A program made the translations under genes and the position numbers. Of a stretch of 64,000 nt of DNA, positions 25,779-35,268 are shown one piece after another (the stretch's first letter is position 1; every line of letters begins with the position of its first letter). This DNA comes from Pseudomonas sp. WJP1 (GTDB lineage Bacteria; Pseudomonadota; Gammaproteobacteria; Pseudomonadales; Pseudomonadaceae): positions 6,537,001 to 6,601,000 of the forward strand of contig NZ_CP110128.1 of the NCBI RefSeq assembly GCF_028471945.1, written 5' to 3'. The notes under the pieces are model-generated. The model made no database searches and was not told the origin of the DNA. It saw only the letters and a list, made by a program, of their open reading frames with translations.

Positions 25779-27251
25779 ATGGCCCGTTTCGAACTGCAAA
25801 AACTCTACATCGATGGCGGCTACAGTGACGCTGGCAGCGACGCCACGTTCGAAGCCATCAACCCGGCTAACGGCGAAGTCCTCGCAAAAGTACAACGTGC
25901 CACCAAGGAAGACGTCGAGCGCGCTGTGGTCAGCGCCGAAAAGGGCCAGAAAATCTGGGCCGCCATGACCGCCATGGAGCGTTCGCGCATCCTGCGTCGC
26001 GCCGTGGACATCCTGCGCGAGCGCAACGATGAACTGGCTGCCCTGGAAACCCTGGACACCGGCAAGTCGTACTCCGAAACCCGCTACGTCGACATCGTCA
26101 CCGGCGCTGACGTATTGGAGTACTACGCAGGCCTGGTACCCGCCATCGAAGGCGAGCAGATTCCGCTGCGCACCACTTCGTTCGTCTACACCCGTCGCGA
26201 GCCGCTGGGCGTCGTGGCCGGTATCGGCGCGTGGAACTACCCGATCCAGATCGCCCTGTGGAAATCCGCACCGGCCCTGGCCGCCGGTAACGCGATGATC
26301 TTCAAGCCAAGCGAAGTCACCTCGCTGACCACCCTGAAACTGGCCGAGATCTACACCGAGGCTGGCCTGCCAGCGGGTGTGTTCAACGTCCTGACCGGCA
26401 GTGGCCGTGAAGTCGGCACCTGGCTGACCGAGCACCCGCGCATCGAGAAAGTCTCGTTCACCGGCGGCACCGACACCGGCAAGAAAGTCATGGCCAGCGC
26501 TTCGAGCTCTTCGCTCAAGGACGTGACCATGGAACTGGGCGGCAAGTCGCCGCTGATCATCTGCGACGACGCCGACCTCGATCGCGCCGCCGACACCGCG
26601 ATGATGGCCAACTTCTACAGCTCCGGCCAGGTCTGCACCAACGGCACTCGCGTGTTCGTACCGGCGCACCTGAAAGCCGCTTTCGAAGCCAAGATCGTTG
26701 AGCGTGTTGCGCGCATCCGCGTCGGCAACCCGGAAGACGAGAACACCAACTTCGGCCCGCTGGTCAGCTTCGCCCACATGGAAAGCGTGCTGGGCTACAT
26801 CGCCAAGGGCAAGGAAGAAGGTGCTCGCCTGCTGTGCGGCGGCGAACGCCTGACCGACGGCGAGTTCGCCAAGGGCGCCTTCGTCGCGCCGACCGTGTTC
26901 ACCGATTGCACCGACGACATGACCATCGTGCGTGAAGAAATCTTTGGCCCGGTGATGGCGATCCTCACCTACGAGACCGAAGAGGAAGTGATCCGTCGCG
27001 CCAACGACACCGACTTCGGCCTGGCCGCCGGTATCGTCACCAAGGACCTGAACCGCGCCCACCGCGTGATTCACCAACTGGAAGCCGGTATCTGCTGGAT
27101 CAACGCCTGGGGCGAGTCCGACGCGAAGATGCCGGTCGGTGGCTACAAGCAGTCGGGTGTTGGCCGTGAAAACGGCATCAGCTCGCTGAACAACTTCACC
27201 CGCATCAAATCGGTACAGGTCGAGCTGGGCGATTACGTCTCGGTGTTCTAA
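25779..27251 (+). CDS. betB: Betaine aldehyde dehydrogenase
   Basis: 490 aa, the standard length. Catalytic Glu in [10 protein letters not shown] (near residue 252) and Cys in [13 protein letters not shown] (near 286) are in place, and NAD-binding [11 protein letters not shown] is seen. It oxidises betaine aldehyde to glycine betaine with NAD(P). GAGGACTTT precedes the ATG. It follows betI by 61 bp. Confidence 0.97.
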   Translation: MARFELQKLYIDGGYSDAGSDATFEAINPANGEVLAKVQRATKEDVERAVVSAEKGQKIWAAMTAMERSRILRRAVDILRERNDELAALETLDTGKSYSETRYVDIVTGADVLEYYAGLVPAIEGEQIPLRTTSFVYTRREPLGVVAGIGAWNYPIQIALWKSAPALAAGNAMIFKPSEVTSLTTLKLAEIYTEAGLPAGVFNVLTGSGREVGTWLTEHPRIEKVSFTGGTDTGKKVMASASSSSLKDVTMELGGKSPLIICDDADLDRAADTAMMANFYSSGQVCTNGTRVFVPAHLKAAFEAKIVERVARIRVGNPEDENTNFGPLVSFAHMESVLGYIAKGKEEGARLLCGGERLTDGEFAKGAFVAPTVFTDCTDDMTIVREEIFGPVMAILTYETEEEVIRRANDTDFGLAAGIVTKDLNRAHRVIHQLEAGICWINAWGESDAKMPVGGYKQSGVGRENGISSLNNFTRIKSVQVELGDYVSVF

Positions 27252-27282
27252 GAACCCGGGCTCTGTATTGCCTGCCAGGCCG

Positions 27283-27328
27283 TCTTCGCGCGCAAGCCCG
27301 CTCCTGTAGGAGCTGGCTTGCCAGCGAA
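27283..27328. repeat. Compact hybrid REP doublet between betB and betA
   Basis: Two REP halves joined almost without a centre: TTCGCGCGCAAGCCCGCTCC and GGAGCTGGCTTGCCAGCGAA. The variable parts differ (GCGCAAGCCC against GCTGGCTTGCCAG), so the arms come from different subfamilies. Confidence 0.8.
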
Positions 27329-27392
27329 TCGAGCGCGAAGCGCTCGCCTTCAAACCGCCTGACCTGAACCAACTTCAAAGAGGGTGCATTCA

Positions 27393-29093
27393 ATGTCCCA
27401 AGAATTCGACTACATCATCATCGGTGCCGGCTCTGCCGGTAACACCCTGGCGACCCGTCTGACTGAAGACGAAGGCGTCACCGTCCTGCTGCTCGAAGCC
27501 GGCGGTCCGGACTACCGCATGGATTTTCGCACGCAGATGCCGGCCGCCTTGGCGTTCCCGCTGCAAGGCCGTCGCTACAACTGGGCCTACGAAACCGATC
27601 CAGAGCCACATATGGACGGTCGCCGGATGGAATGCGGCCGCGGCAAGGGCCTGGGCGGCTCTTCGTTGATCAACGGCATGTGCTACATCCGCGGCAACGC
27701 CATGGACTACGACGGCTGGGCAAAATTGCCAGGTCTCGAGGACTGGTCGTACCTGGACTGCCTGCCGTATTTCCGCAAGGCGGAAACCCGCGACATCGGC
27801 CCGAACGACTACCACGGTGGTGAAGGCCCGGTCAGCGTGACCACACCAAAAGCCGGCAACAACCCGCTGTTCCACGCCATGGTTGAAGCTGGCGTGCAAG
27901 CCGGTTACCCACGCACCGAAGATTTGAACGGCTACCAGCAGGAAGGCTTCGGCCCGATGGACCGCACCGTTACGCCTAAAGGCCGTCGTGCTTCCACCGC
28001 CCGCGGTTACCTGGACGTGGCCAAGAAGCGTTCGACCCTGACCATCGTCACCCACGCCCTGACCGACAAGATCCTGTTCGAAGGCAAGCGTGCGGTCGGC
28101 GTGCGTTACCTGGTAGGCGACGCTGAAGAACGCGTTGAAGCCAAGGCGCGCAAGGAAGTGCTGCTGTGCTCCGGCGCCATCGCTTCGCCGCAGATCCTGC
28201 AACGCTCCGGTGTCGGCCCGGCCGAACTGCTGAACAAGCTCGACATTCCGGTGGTCCACGACCTGCCGGGCGTCGGTGAAAACCTGCAGGACCACCTTGA
28301 GTTGTACCTGCAATACGCCTGCACCCAACCGGTGTCGCTGTACCCGTCGCTGCTCCTGCACAACCAGCCGGCCATCGGTGCCGAGTGGCTGTTCAACGGC
28401 ACCGGCATCGGCGCCAGCAACCAGTTCGAAGCCGGCGGTTTCATCCGCACCCGCCCGGAATTCGAATGGCCGAACATCCAGTACCACTTCCTGCCGGTGG
28501 CGATTAACTACAACGGCAGCAACGGTGTGAAAGAGCACGGTTTCCAGGCGCATATGGGCTCCATGCGGTCGCCAAGCCGTGGGCGCATCCAGGCCAAGTC
28601 CAAGGACCCACGCCAGCACCCGAGCATCCTGTTCAACTACATGGCCACCGAGCAGGACTGGCAGGAATTCCGCGACGGCATCCGCCTGACCCGTGAAATC
28701 ATGCAGCAGCCGGCGCTGGACGCCTTCCGTGGCCGCGAAATCAGCCCGGGCATCGAAGTGCAAACCGATGAGCAGCTGGACAAGTTCATCCGCGAGCATG
28801 CCGAAACCGCGTTCCACCCGTCCTGCTCGTGCAAGATGGGCACCGACGAAATGGCCGTGGTCGATGGCGAAGGTCGCGTGCATGGCATGCAAGGCCTGCG
28901 CGTGGTCGATGCCTCGATCATGCCGATCATCACCACCGGCAACCTGAACGCGCCGACGATCATGATGGCCGAGAAAATCGCCGACAAGATCCGTGGCCGC
29001 AAGCCGTTGCCGCGCAGCAAGGCCAGCTACTACGTAGCGGGCGGTGCGCCGGTGAAGGGCAAGCCTATGCGTGAAGTGAGCCAGCCCGCGTAA
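27393..29093 (+). CDS. betA: Choline dehydrogenase
   Basis: 566 aa, GMC oxidoreductase. FAD-binding [19 protein letters not shown] at the N terminus, the two GMC signatures ([35 protein letters not shown]) and the catalytic His in [10 protein letters not shown]. It oxidises choline to betaine aldehyde (and can go on to betaine) at the inner membrane. ATG at 27393 is preferred to GTG at 27384 because AGAGGG is 9 bases away. It closes the bet operon and is followed by a REP doublet. Confidence 0.97.
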   Translation: MSQEFDYIIIGAGSAGNTLATRLTEDEGVTVLLLEAGGPDYRMDFRTQMPAALAFPLQGRRYNWAYETDPEPHMDGRRMECGRGKGLGGSSLINGMCYIRGNAMDYDGWAKLPGLEDWSYLDCLPYFRKAETRDIGPNDYHGGEGPVSVTTPKAGNNPLFHAMVEAGVQAGYPRTEDLNGYQQEGFGPMDRTVTPKGRRASTARGYLDVAKKRSTLTIVTHALTDKILFEGKRAVGVRYLVGDAEERVEAKARKEVLLCSGAIASPQILQRSGVGPAELLNKLDIPVVHDLPGVGENLQDHLELYLQYACTQPVSLYPSLLLHNQPAIGAEWLFNGTGIGASNQFEAGGFIRTRPEFEWPNIQYHFLPVAINYNGSNGVKEHGFQAHMGSMRSPSRGRIQAKSKDPRQHPSILFNYMATEQDWQEFRDGIRLTREIMQQPALDAFRGREISPGIEVQTDEQLDKFIREHAETAFHPSCSCKMGTDEMAVVDGEGRVHGMQGLRVVDASIMPIITTGNLNAPTIMMAEKIADKIRGRKPLPRSKASYYVAGGAPVKGKPMREVSQPA

Positions 29094-29109
29094 CACCGCG
29101 TCACGGCCA

Positions 29110-29200
29110 ATCGCGAGCAAGCTCGCTCCCACAGGTCCCGGGTTGGATTGCAGATTTGTGATCCACCCCGGCCACTGTGGGAGCGGGCTTGCCCGCGATG
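29110..29200. repeat. Mixed-arm REP doublet after betA
   Basis: Left arm TCGCGAGCAAGCTCGCTCCC, right arm GGGAGCGGGCTTGCCCGCGA; the arms belong to two different subfamilies. Confidence 0.85.
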
Positions 29201-29336
29201 AGGCCCTTACAAACAGCGCACCTCTACCGATCCAAGCTTGATCCTCCCCCCATGCAGGCCTACTCTAGTGCCGCGCAATCGTTCCATCCCCTCGCCGCAC
29301 CGCTGCACCGCCACTCCATACCAAGGAGGTTCCCGA

Positions 29337-30779
29337 ATGTTCGATTTCCACCCCCAGCTCAAGCAGCGCTTTGCTGCCTTGCGTACGGGCGCCGAATTCT
29401 TTTCCCTGCGATATGTGCGCGAGTCCGGCCAGTATCTGTCGGTGCGCAAGAACGTCGCCGAACCGCCGAGCCTGAGCCGCGACGAAGGCGCCATGCTGAC
29501 TGTACGGGTCAACGGCGTCGAAGCCTATGCGGCCACCAACGACCTGTCGCAACAGGGCCTGCAAGCCGCCCTCGAACGCGCAGAACAGCAGGCGCGCCGA
29601 CTGAAGCCCCACGCCCTGCTGGACCTGCGCGACCAAGCGGTATCCAGCGACCGTGCCGATTATTTCTCGCCGACCCTCGACCAGCCCTTCCCCTCCCTGA
29701 GCGATTGCTACCAGCTGCTGGGGGCCGAATCCGCCGCCGTGCCCAAGGACGAGCGCTTGGTGAGCTGGCAGGTCAGCCTGGGCATGACCCACGTCGAGCA
29801 GATCTACCTCAACAGCGCCGGCGCCGAACTGCGCCAGGCCCAGCGCTTCGTCTACCCGGGTCTCGACGTCACCGCCTACGACGGCAGCGACAGCCAGACC
29901 CGCAGCCTGGGTCGCGAGAACTTCGGCCAACAGGGCGGTGCCGATGTCATCAATCGCTGCGGCCTGGTCGGTGCCGGCCCGCTGGTCGCCGATCAGGCGC
30001 TGCAATTGCTGCTGGCACCGAACACACCGCAAGGCCCGCGCGACCTGCTGCTGATGCCCGACCAGATGATGCTGCAGATCCACGAATCCATCGGCCATCC
30101 ACTGGAACTGGACCGCATCCTCGGCGACGAGCGTAATTACGCTGGGACCAGCTTCGTCAAAGCCGAAGATTTCGGCAGCCTGCAATACGGCTCGAAACTG
30201 CTCAATGTGACTTTCGATCCGGACATTCCCGAACAGCTCGCCAGCTACGGCCATGATGACGACGGCACGCCTGCCAGCAAACAATTCCTGATTCGCGAAG
30301 GCCTGCTGTTGCGTCCCCTGGGCGGTGCCCTCTCGCAGTTCCGCGCAGGTCTCAACGGTGTCGCCAACAGCCGAGCCTGCGGCTGGAACCGTCCGCCGAT
30401 CGACCGCATGGCCAACCTCAACATCGAGCCTGGCGACCAGCCGCTTGCGCAACTGATCGGCAACATCGAACACGGCATCTTGATGAGCACGAACCGCTCG
30501 TGGTCCATCGACGACGCGCGCAACAAGTTCCAGTTCGGTTGCGAATGGGGCCAGTTGATTGAAAACGGCGAACTCAAGGGCGTGGTGAAGAACCCGAATT
30601 ACCGGGCGATTTCCGCGCAGTTCTGGAAAAGCCTCAGCGCAGTCGGCGATGCCAGCACCTTCAAGGTCCTGGGCACGCCCAATTGCGGCAAGGGCGAACC
30701 GAATCAGGTGATTCGCGTCGGCCATGCCTCGCCAGCCTGCGTATTCAGCAACGTTGATGTTTTTGGGGGAGACAGCTGA
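29337..30779 (+). CDS. TldD/PmbA-family metallopeptidase, catalytic-type subunit
   Basis: 480 aa. The HExxxH zinc motif is HESIGH near residue 249, followed by the later glycine-rich TldD patterns (NYAGTSFVKAEDFGSLQYGS). TldD with TldE forms a heterodimeric protease that trims peptides such as microcin B17 and the PQQ-like or CcdA substrates in E. coli. AAGGAGG stands 8 bases before the ATG. The stop overlaps the next start (TGATG). Pseudomonads usually also carry the standard tldD/pmbA near mreBCD, so this pair is likely a second, divergent set. Confidence 0.88.
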   Translation: MFDFHPQLKQRFAALRTGAEFFSLRYVRESGQYLSVRKNVAEPPSLSRDEGAMLTVRVNGVEAYAATNDLSQQGLQAALERAEQQARRLKPHALLDLRDQAVSSDRADYFSPTLDQPFPSLSDCYQLLGAESAAVPKDERLVSWQVSLGMTHVEQIYLNSAGAELRQAQRFVYPGLDVTAYDGSDSQTRSLGRENFGQQGGADVINRCGLVGAGPLVADQALQLLLAPNTPQGPRDLLLMPDQMMLQIHESIGHPLELDRILGDERNYAGTSFVKAEDFGSLQYGSKLLNVTFDPDIPEQLASYGHDDDGTPASKQFLIREGLLLRPLGGALSQFRAGLNGVANSRACGWNRPPIDRMANLNIEPGDQPLAQLIGNIEHGILMSTNRSWSIDDARNKFQFGCEWGQLIENGELKGVVKNPNYRAISAQFWKSLSAVGDASTFKVLGTPNCGKGEPNQVIRVGHASPACVFSNVDVFGGDS

Positions 30780-32116
30780 TGACCACGTCGAAAGCCCAGG
30801 CCGATGCGTTCAAGGCATTGGTCAGCCGATTGCGCGACGCGTTGCGCGAACCGGAGCAATTCACCCTCAGCTACGCCGCCGAATCGTCGGCCTTCGTGCG
30901 TTTCAACCACGCCAAGGTGCGTCAGGCCGGGCAGGTGCAGCAGGCGAGCATCGGTCTGAAACTGATCAACGATGGCCGCCACGCCGACCTGCAAATCACC
31001 CTGGCGGGCGATCCTGCAGTCGACCATCAGCGCCTGGCCGAAGGCCTGCAACAACTGCGTGAAACCCTGCCGCTGTTGCCCCAGGACCCCTACCTGCTGC
31101 TCAACTACACCAGCTGGCAAAGCCGGAACGTGCAGGAGCATCCGCTGCCGGACACCGAGCAAGTGGTCGCCGAAATCACCCAGGCCGCCGAAGGCCTGGA
31201 TCTGGTCGGGTTCTATGCGGCCGGGCCGATCAGCCGTGGTTTCGCCAGTTCCGCCGGCGCCTTCGGCTGGCACCAGGCCAACAGCTTCAACTTCGATTTC
31301 AGCCTGTTCCATGAAAACGGCCAGGCGGTGAAGGCCAGCTATGCCGGGCACGACTGGAACAGCGAAGGCTTTGCCAAGCGCTTCCAGCAGGCGCGGGAAC
31401 AGCTTGAATACCTGGGACGGCCGCTACGCACCTTGGCGCCGGGTCAGTACCGCGCCTACCTGGCCCCTGCCGCGCTGGAAGAAATCATGGGCATGTTGTG
31501 CTGGGGCGGTTTTTCGGCTCAGTCGATTGCCAGCAAAAGCAGTCCGCTACAGAAGCTCTACGGGGGCGATCAAGCCTTCAGCCCGCTGGTCTCGCTGGAC
31601 GAAAAAGTCAGCGGTTCGCTGAGCCCGGCGTTCTCCGACGAAGGCTACCCACGCAGCGACCTGGGGTTGATCGTCGAAGGCAAGGCCGGTGCGCAACTGG
31701 TGGGTTCACGCAGCGCCGCCGAATACGGATTGACCGCCAACGGCGCCAGTGGCGGGGAATCGCCAACGGCCCTGAACATGCGGGCCGGGGATTTGCCCGA
31801 GGCACAAATCCTCAAGCAACTCGGTACCGGCCTGTACATCAGCAACCTGTGGTACCTGAACTTTTCGGATCAACCGGCGGCACGCCTGACCGGCATGACG
31901 CGGTTTGCGACCTTCTGGGTCGAGAATGGCAAGATCCAGGCACCGGTCAGCACCATGCGTTTCGATGACAGCGCCTACAGTCTGCTGGGCACACAGCTGG
32001 AAGCGCTGACCGCGGAGCGCGAGTTGCTGTTGTCGGCGAGCACCTACAGCCAGCGGGCGACGGCATCGGCGTTGTTGCCGGGGGCGCTTGTCAGCCGGTT
32101 GACCTTGACCCTCTGA
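30779..32116 (+). CDS. TldE/PmbA-like partner protein
   Basis: 445 aa. It has the PmbA-type C-terminal domain (LVGSRSAAEYGLTANGASGG; ALNMRAGDLPEAQILKQLGTGLYISNLW) but no HExxxH, as expected for the non-catalytic TldE half. It is translationally coupled to the catalytic gene by a one-base overlap, which strongly suggests a 1:1 complex. Substrate unknown; no candidate precursor peptide is visible nearby. Confidence 0.88.
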   Translation: MTTSKAQADAFKALVSRLRDALREPEQFTLSYAAESSAFVRFNHAKVRQAGQVQQASIGLKLINDGRHADLQITLAGDPAVDHQRLAEGLQQLRETLPLLPQDPYLLLNYTSWQSRNVQEHPLPDTEQVVAEITQAAEGLDLVGFYAAGPISRGFASSAGAFGWHQANSFNFDFSLFHENGQAVKASYAGHDWNSEGFAKRFQQAREQLEYLGRPLRTLAPGQYRAYLAPAALEEIMGMLCWGGFSAQSIASKSSPLQKLYGGDQAFSPLVSLDEKVSGSLSPAFSDEGYPRSDLGLIVEGKAGAQLVGSRSAAEYGLTANGASGGESPTALNMRAGDLPEAQILKQLGTGLYISNLWYLNFSDQPAARLTGMTRFATFWVENGKIQAPVSTMRFDDSAYSLLGTQLEALTAERELLLSASTYSQRATASALLPGALVSRLTLTL

Positions 32117-32123
32117 CACCGCT

Positions 32124-32224
32124 CGTTCCCACGCTCTGCGTGGGAATGCAGCCCGGGACGCTCCGCGTCCCAAGTGCGGACGCAGAGCGTCCATTGAGGC
32201 ATTCCCACGCGGAGCGTGGGAACG
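32124..32224. repeat. Four-hairpin palindromic repeat (GTTCCCACGC family)
   Basis: Four consecutive palindromes: 32124-32149 (CGTTCCCACGCTCTGCGTGG..), 32155-32171 (GGGACGCTCCGCGTCCC), 32178-32192 (GGACGCAGAGCGTCC), 32199-32224 (..CACGCGGAGCGTGGGAACG). The outer pair and inner pair are also mutually complementary, so the whole 101 bp can fold as one cruciform. A different family from the other REPs in this window. Confidence 0.88.
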
Positions 32225-32249
32225 ATCATTTCCGACATCAAGAGGTCCC

Positions 32250-33677
32250 ATGCCCAACCGCCCGCCTCTCGACCCTGTCACCGCCCGCTGGGTGCCCTGG
32301 GTCGTCGCCATTGCCTTCTTCATGCAATCCCTCGACGGGACGATCCTCAACACCGCCCTGCCCGCCATGGCCCGCGACCTGGCGGAAGATCCACTGCGCA
32401 TGCAGGGTGTGATCATCGCCTACATGCTCACGGTCGCCTTGCTGATCCCCGCCTCCGGCTGGATCGCCGACCGCTTCGGCACCCGGAAAATCTTCTTCGG
32501 CGCCATCCTGCTGTTCAGCTTCGGCTCGTTGCTCTGTGCAATGTCGAACACCCTGAGCATGCTGATCGGTGCCCGGGTCATCCAGGGGCTGGGCGGCGCG
32601 TTGATGTTGCCGGTCGGGCGATTGGTGGTACTGCGCGCCTACCCACGCTCGGAGCTGGTGCGAATCATGGGCTTCATCACCATTCCCGGCTTGCTCGGGC
32701 CGTTGATCGGCCCGACCATGGGCGGCTGGATGGTGCAGTACCTGACCTGGCACTGGATCTTCCTGATCAATCTGCCGGTGGGACTGGTGGGCTGCTACGC
32801 CGTGTGGAAATTCATCCCGGACCTGCGCGGCTCCGAGCGTACCCGCTTCGATAGCCTGGGTTTCCTGCTGTTCGGCGCGGCGATGATCCTGATCACCATC
32901 GCCATGGAAGGCCTGGGCGAACTGCACCTGCCGCACCTGCGGGTGATGCTGTTGCTGTTCGGCGGCATGGCTTGCCTGGCGGCTTACTGGCTGCGCGCCG
33001 GGCACATAGATAATCCGCTATTTTCGCCGTCGCTGTTCAAGACCCGGACCTTTGCCGTCGGCATTCTCGGCAACCTCTTCGCCCGGCTCGGCAGCGGCGC
33101 CCTGCCGTTCCTTGTGCCGTTGCTGCTGCAAGTGGCGCTGGGCTATTCACCGTCCCAGGCCGGGATGAGCATGCTGCCGCTGGCCGCGGCGGCGATGGTT
33201 GCCAAGGGGGTGGCGCGACCGCTGATCGAACGCCTGGGCTACCGCATCGTGCTGACCGGCAACACCCTGGCGCTGGGGATCATGCTGGCGAGCATGGGCC
33301 TGGTCAGCGAGCAGACGCCGTACTGGCTACTGCTGTGCCTGCTGGCGATCCTTGGGGCAATCAACTCCTTGCAGTTCACCGCGATGAACACCGTGACCCT
33401 GATCGACCTCGACGACGCCAGTGCCAGCAGCGGCAACAGTCTGCTGTCGGTGGTGGCGCAATTGTCCCTGAGCCTGGGCGTGGCCTGCGCCGGTGCATTG
33501 CTCGGCGGTTTCACGGCAGGGATCGGCAACGATGGTGTCGAGACCGTGCTGGGCGCGTTCCAGCTGACTTTTGTGACCGTAGGGATCATGGCGATGCTGG
33601 CCGCAACGATCTTTTCCCAGCTCTCAAAGGAAGACGGACGGCGCGTCAAGCGTCCGGAAGAGCACATCGAACCTTAG
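32250..33677 (+). CDS. mdtD: MFS drug exporter, DHA2 family (MdtD-like)
   Basis: 475 aa, predicted 14 membrane helices. The motif A loop GWIADRFGTRKIF and the motif C region GLLGPLIGPTMGGWM mark a proton-driven exporter of the drug:H+ antiporter-2 type. The N-terminal MQSLDGTILNTALPAMA is typical of MdtD. Substrate not determined by sequence. AGAGG precedes the ATG. Stands alone between the TldE-like gene and dbpA. Confidence 0.85.
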   Translation: MPNRPPLDPVTARWVPWVVAIAFFMQSLDGTILNTALPAMARDLAEDPLRMQGVIIAYMLTVALLIPASGWIADRFGTRKIFFGAILLFSFGSLLCAMSNTLSMLIGARVIQGLGGALMLPVGRLVVLRAYPRSELVRIMGFITIPGLLGPLIGPTMGGWMVQYLTWHWIFLINLPVGLVGCYAVWKFIPDLRGSERTRFDSLGFLLFGAAMILITIAMEGLGELHLPHLRVMLLLFGGMACLAAYWLRAGHIDNPLFSPSLFKTRTFAVGILGNLFARLGSGALPFLVPLLLQVALGYSPSQAGMSMLPLAAAAMVAKGVARPLIERLGYRIVLTGNTLALGIMLASMGLVSEQTPYWLLLCLLAILGAINSLQFTAMNTVTLIDLDDASASSGNSLLSVVAQLSLSLGVACAGALLGGFTAGIGNDGVETVLGAFQLTFVTVGIMAMLAATIFSQLSKEDGRRVKRPEEHIEP

Positions 33678-33734
33678 GGCGAATGGCCATCGGACTGGTA
33701 CACTGCGCGACATTTTGTTTTGCAGGCCAGTCCC

Positions 33735-35120
33735 GTGACCACCATCGCCACCGAATTTAATACTTTGCCGCTGTCCGCCGCCATGCTGGCTAACCTCGAC
33801 TCCCTCGGTTATGCCCAGATGACGCCGATCCAGGCGCAAAGCTTGCCGGTGATCCTCAAGGGGATGGACCTGATCGCCCAGGCCAAGACCGGCAGCGGCA
33901 AGACCGCCGCGTTCGGCATCGGCCTGCTGAACCCGATCAACCCGCGCTACTTCGGTTGCCAGGCGCTGATCCTGTGCCCGACCCGTGAGCTGGCCGACCA
34001 GGTCGCCAAGGAAATCCGTCGCCTGGCCCGTGCCGAAGACAACATCAAGGTCCTGACCCTGTGTGGCGGCGTATCCCTCGGTCCGCAGATCGCTTCGCTG
34101 GAACACGGCGCGCACATCATCGTCGGCACCCCTGGGCGCATCCAGCAGCACCTGCGCAAGGGCTCGCTGGTCCTGCACGGCCTCAACACCCTGATCCTCG
34201 ACGAAGCCGACCGCATGCTCGACATGGGTTTCTACGACTCCATCGAAGAAATCATCATGCAGGCCCCGGAACGTCGCCAGACCCTGCTGTTCTCCGCCAC
34301 TTATCCGGTGGGCATCAAGCAGCTGGCGGCGAAGTTCATGCGCAACCCGCAGCAAGTGAAGGCCGAGGCGTTCCACGACGATACGCAGATCGAGCAGCGC
34401 TTCTACGAAATTTCCCCGGACGATCGCATGAGCGCCGTGACCAAGGTGCTGGGCCACTTCCGCCCGGCGTCCTGCGTGGCGTTCTGCTTCACCAAGCAGC
34501 AGGTCCAGGAAACCGTTGACCACCTGACGGCCAAGGGCATCTCCGCCGTCGGCCTGCACGGCGATCTGGAACAGCGTGATCGCGACCAGGTGCTGGCGAT
34601 GTTCGCCAACCGCAGCACTTCGGTTCTGGTGGCCACCGACGTCGCCGCCCGGGGCCTGGATATCGATTCGTTGGACATGGTGATCAACGTCGAGCTAGCC
34701 CGCGATTCGGAAATCCACATCCACCGTGTTGGCCGTACCGGTCGTGCCGGTGAGAAAGGCCTGGCCATCAGCCTGGTCGCGCCGTCCGAAGCACAGCGTG
34801 CCCAAGCCATCGAGCAATTGCAGAAGTCGCCGTTGACCTGGGACCAGGTGGACAACCTCACCTCCAAGGGCGGCGGTCCGCTGCTGCCGCAGATGAGCAC
34901 TCTGTGCATCGGTGCAGGCCGCAAGGACAAAGTACGTCCGGGCGACATCCTGGGTGCACTGACCGGTGAAGCCGGCATCCCGGGCGCTCAGGTCGGCAAG
35001 ATCGCGATCTTCGACTTCCAGGCCTATGTGGCCGTGGAGCGCGGCGTCGCCAAGCAGGCCTTGCAGCGCCTGAACGACGGCAAGATCAAGGGCCGTTCGT
35101 TGCGCGTGCGCATCCTGTAA
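33735..35120 (+). CDS. dbpA: ATP-dependent RNA helicase DbpA
   Basis: 461 aa. DEAD-box motifs in order: AKTGSGKT (I), PTRELA (Ia), LDEAD (II), FSATYP (III), ATDVAARGLD (V), HRVGRTGRAG (VI). The last 75 residues (MSTLCIGAGRKDKVRPGDILGAL..) are the DbpA RNA-binding domain that docks on hairpin 92 of 23S rRNA during large-subunit assembly. It starts with GTG at 33735, as the family begins (M)TTIATEFNTLPLS; no clear ribosome site is seen. Confidence 0.95.
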   Translation: MTTIATEFNTLPLSAAMLANLDSLGYAQMTPIQAQSLPVILKGMDLIAQAKTGSGKTAAFGIGLLNPINPRYFGCQALILCPTRELADQVAKEIRRLARAEDNIKVLTLCGGVSLGPQIASLEHGAHIIVGTPGRIQQHLRKGSLVLHGLNTLILDEADRMLDMGFYDSIEEIIMQAPERRQTLLFSATYPVGIKQLAAKFMRNPQQVKAEAFHDDTQIEQRFYEISPDDRMSAVTKVLGHFRPASCVAFCFTKQQVQETVDHLTAKGISAVGLHGDLEQRDRDQVLAMFANRSTSVLVATDVAARGLDIDSLDMVINVELARDSEIHIHRVGRTGRAGEKGLAISLVAPSEAQRAQAIEQLQKSPLTWDQVDNLTSKGGGPLLPQMSTLCIGAGRKDKVRPGDILGALTGEAGIPGAQVGKIAIFDFQAYVAVERGVAKQALQRLNDGKIKGRSLRVRIL

Positions 35121-35133
35121 GTACACCACCGCC

Positions 35134-35231
35134 CCCCTGTAGGAGCGAGGCTTGCCCGCGAAGAACGATGACACGGTACATCAGGAAGTCCGCGTTATCG
35201 TTCTTCGCGGGCAAGCCTCGCTCCTACAGGG
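35134..35231. repeat. REP doublet between dbpA and the BaiN-like gene
   Basis: Long arms (TGTAGGAGCGAGGCTTGCCC.. ending GCGAAGAACGAT and its complement) around about 30 bp. Confidence 0.9.
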
Positions 35232-35268
35232 TTCGCCGTAAGCCCTGAGATTTTTTGAGGACACCGTT

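Noticed and set aside
27390..29132. A 580-codon minus-strand frame opposite betA.
   Set aside because: Shadow of betA; composition not protein-like.
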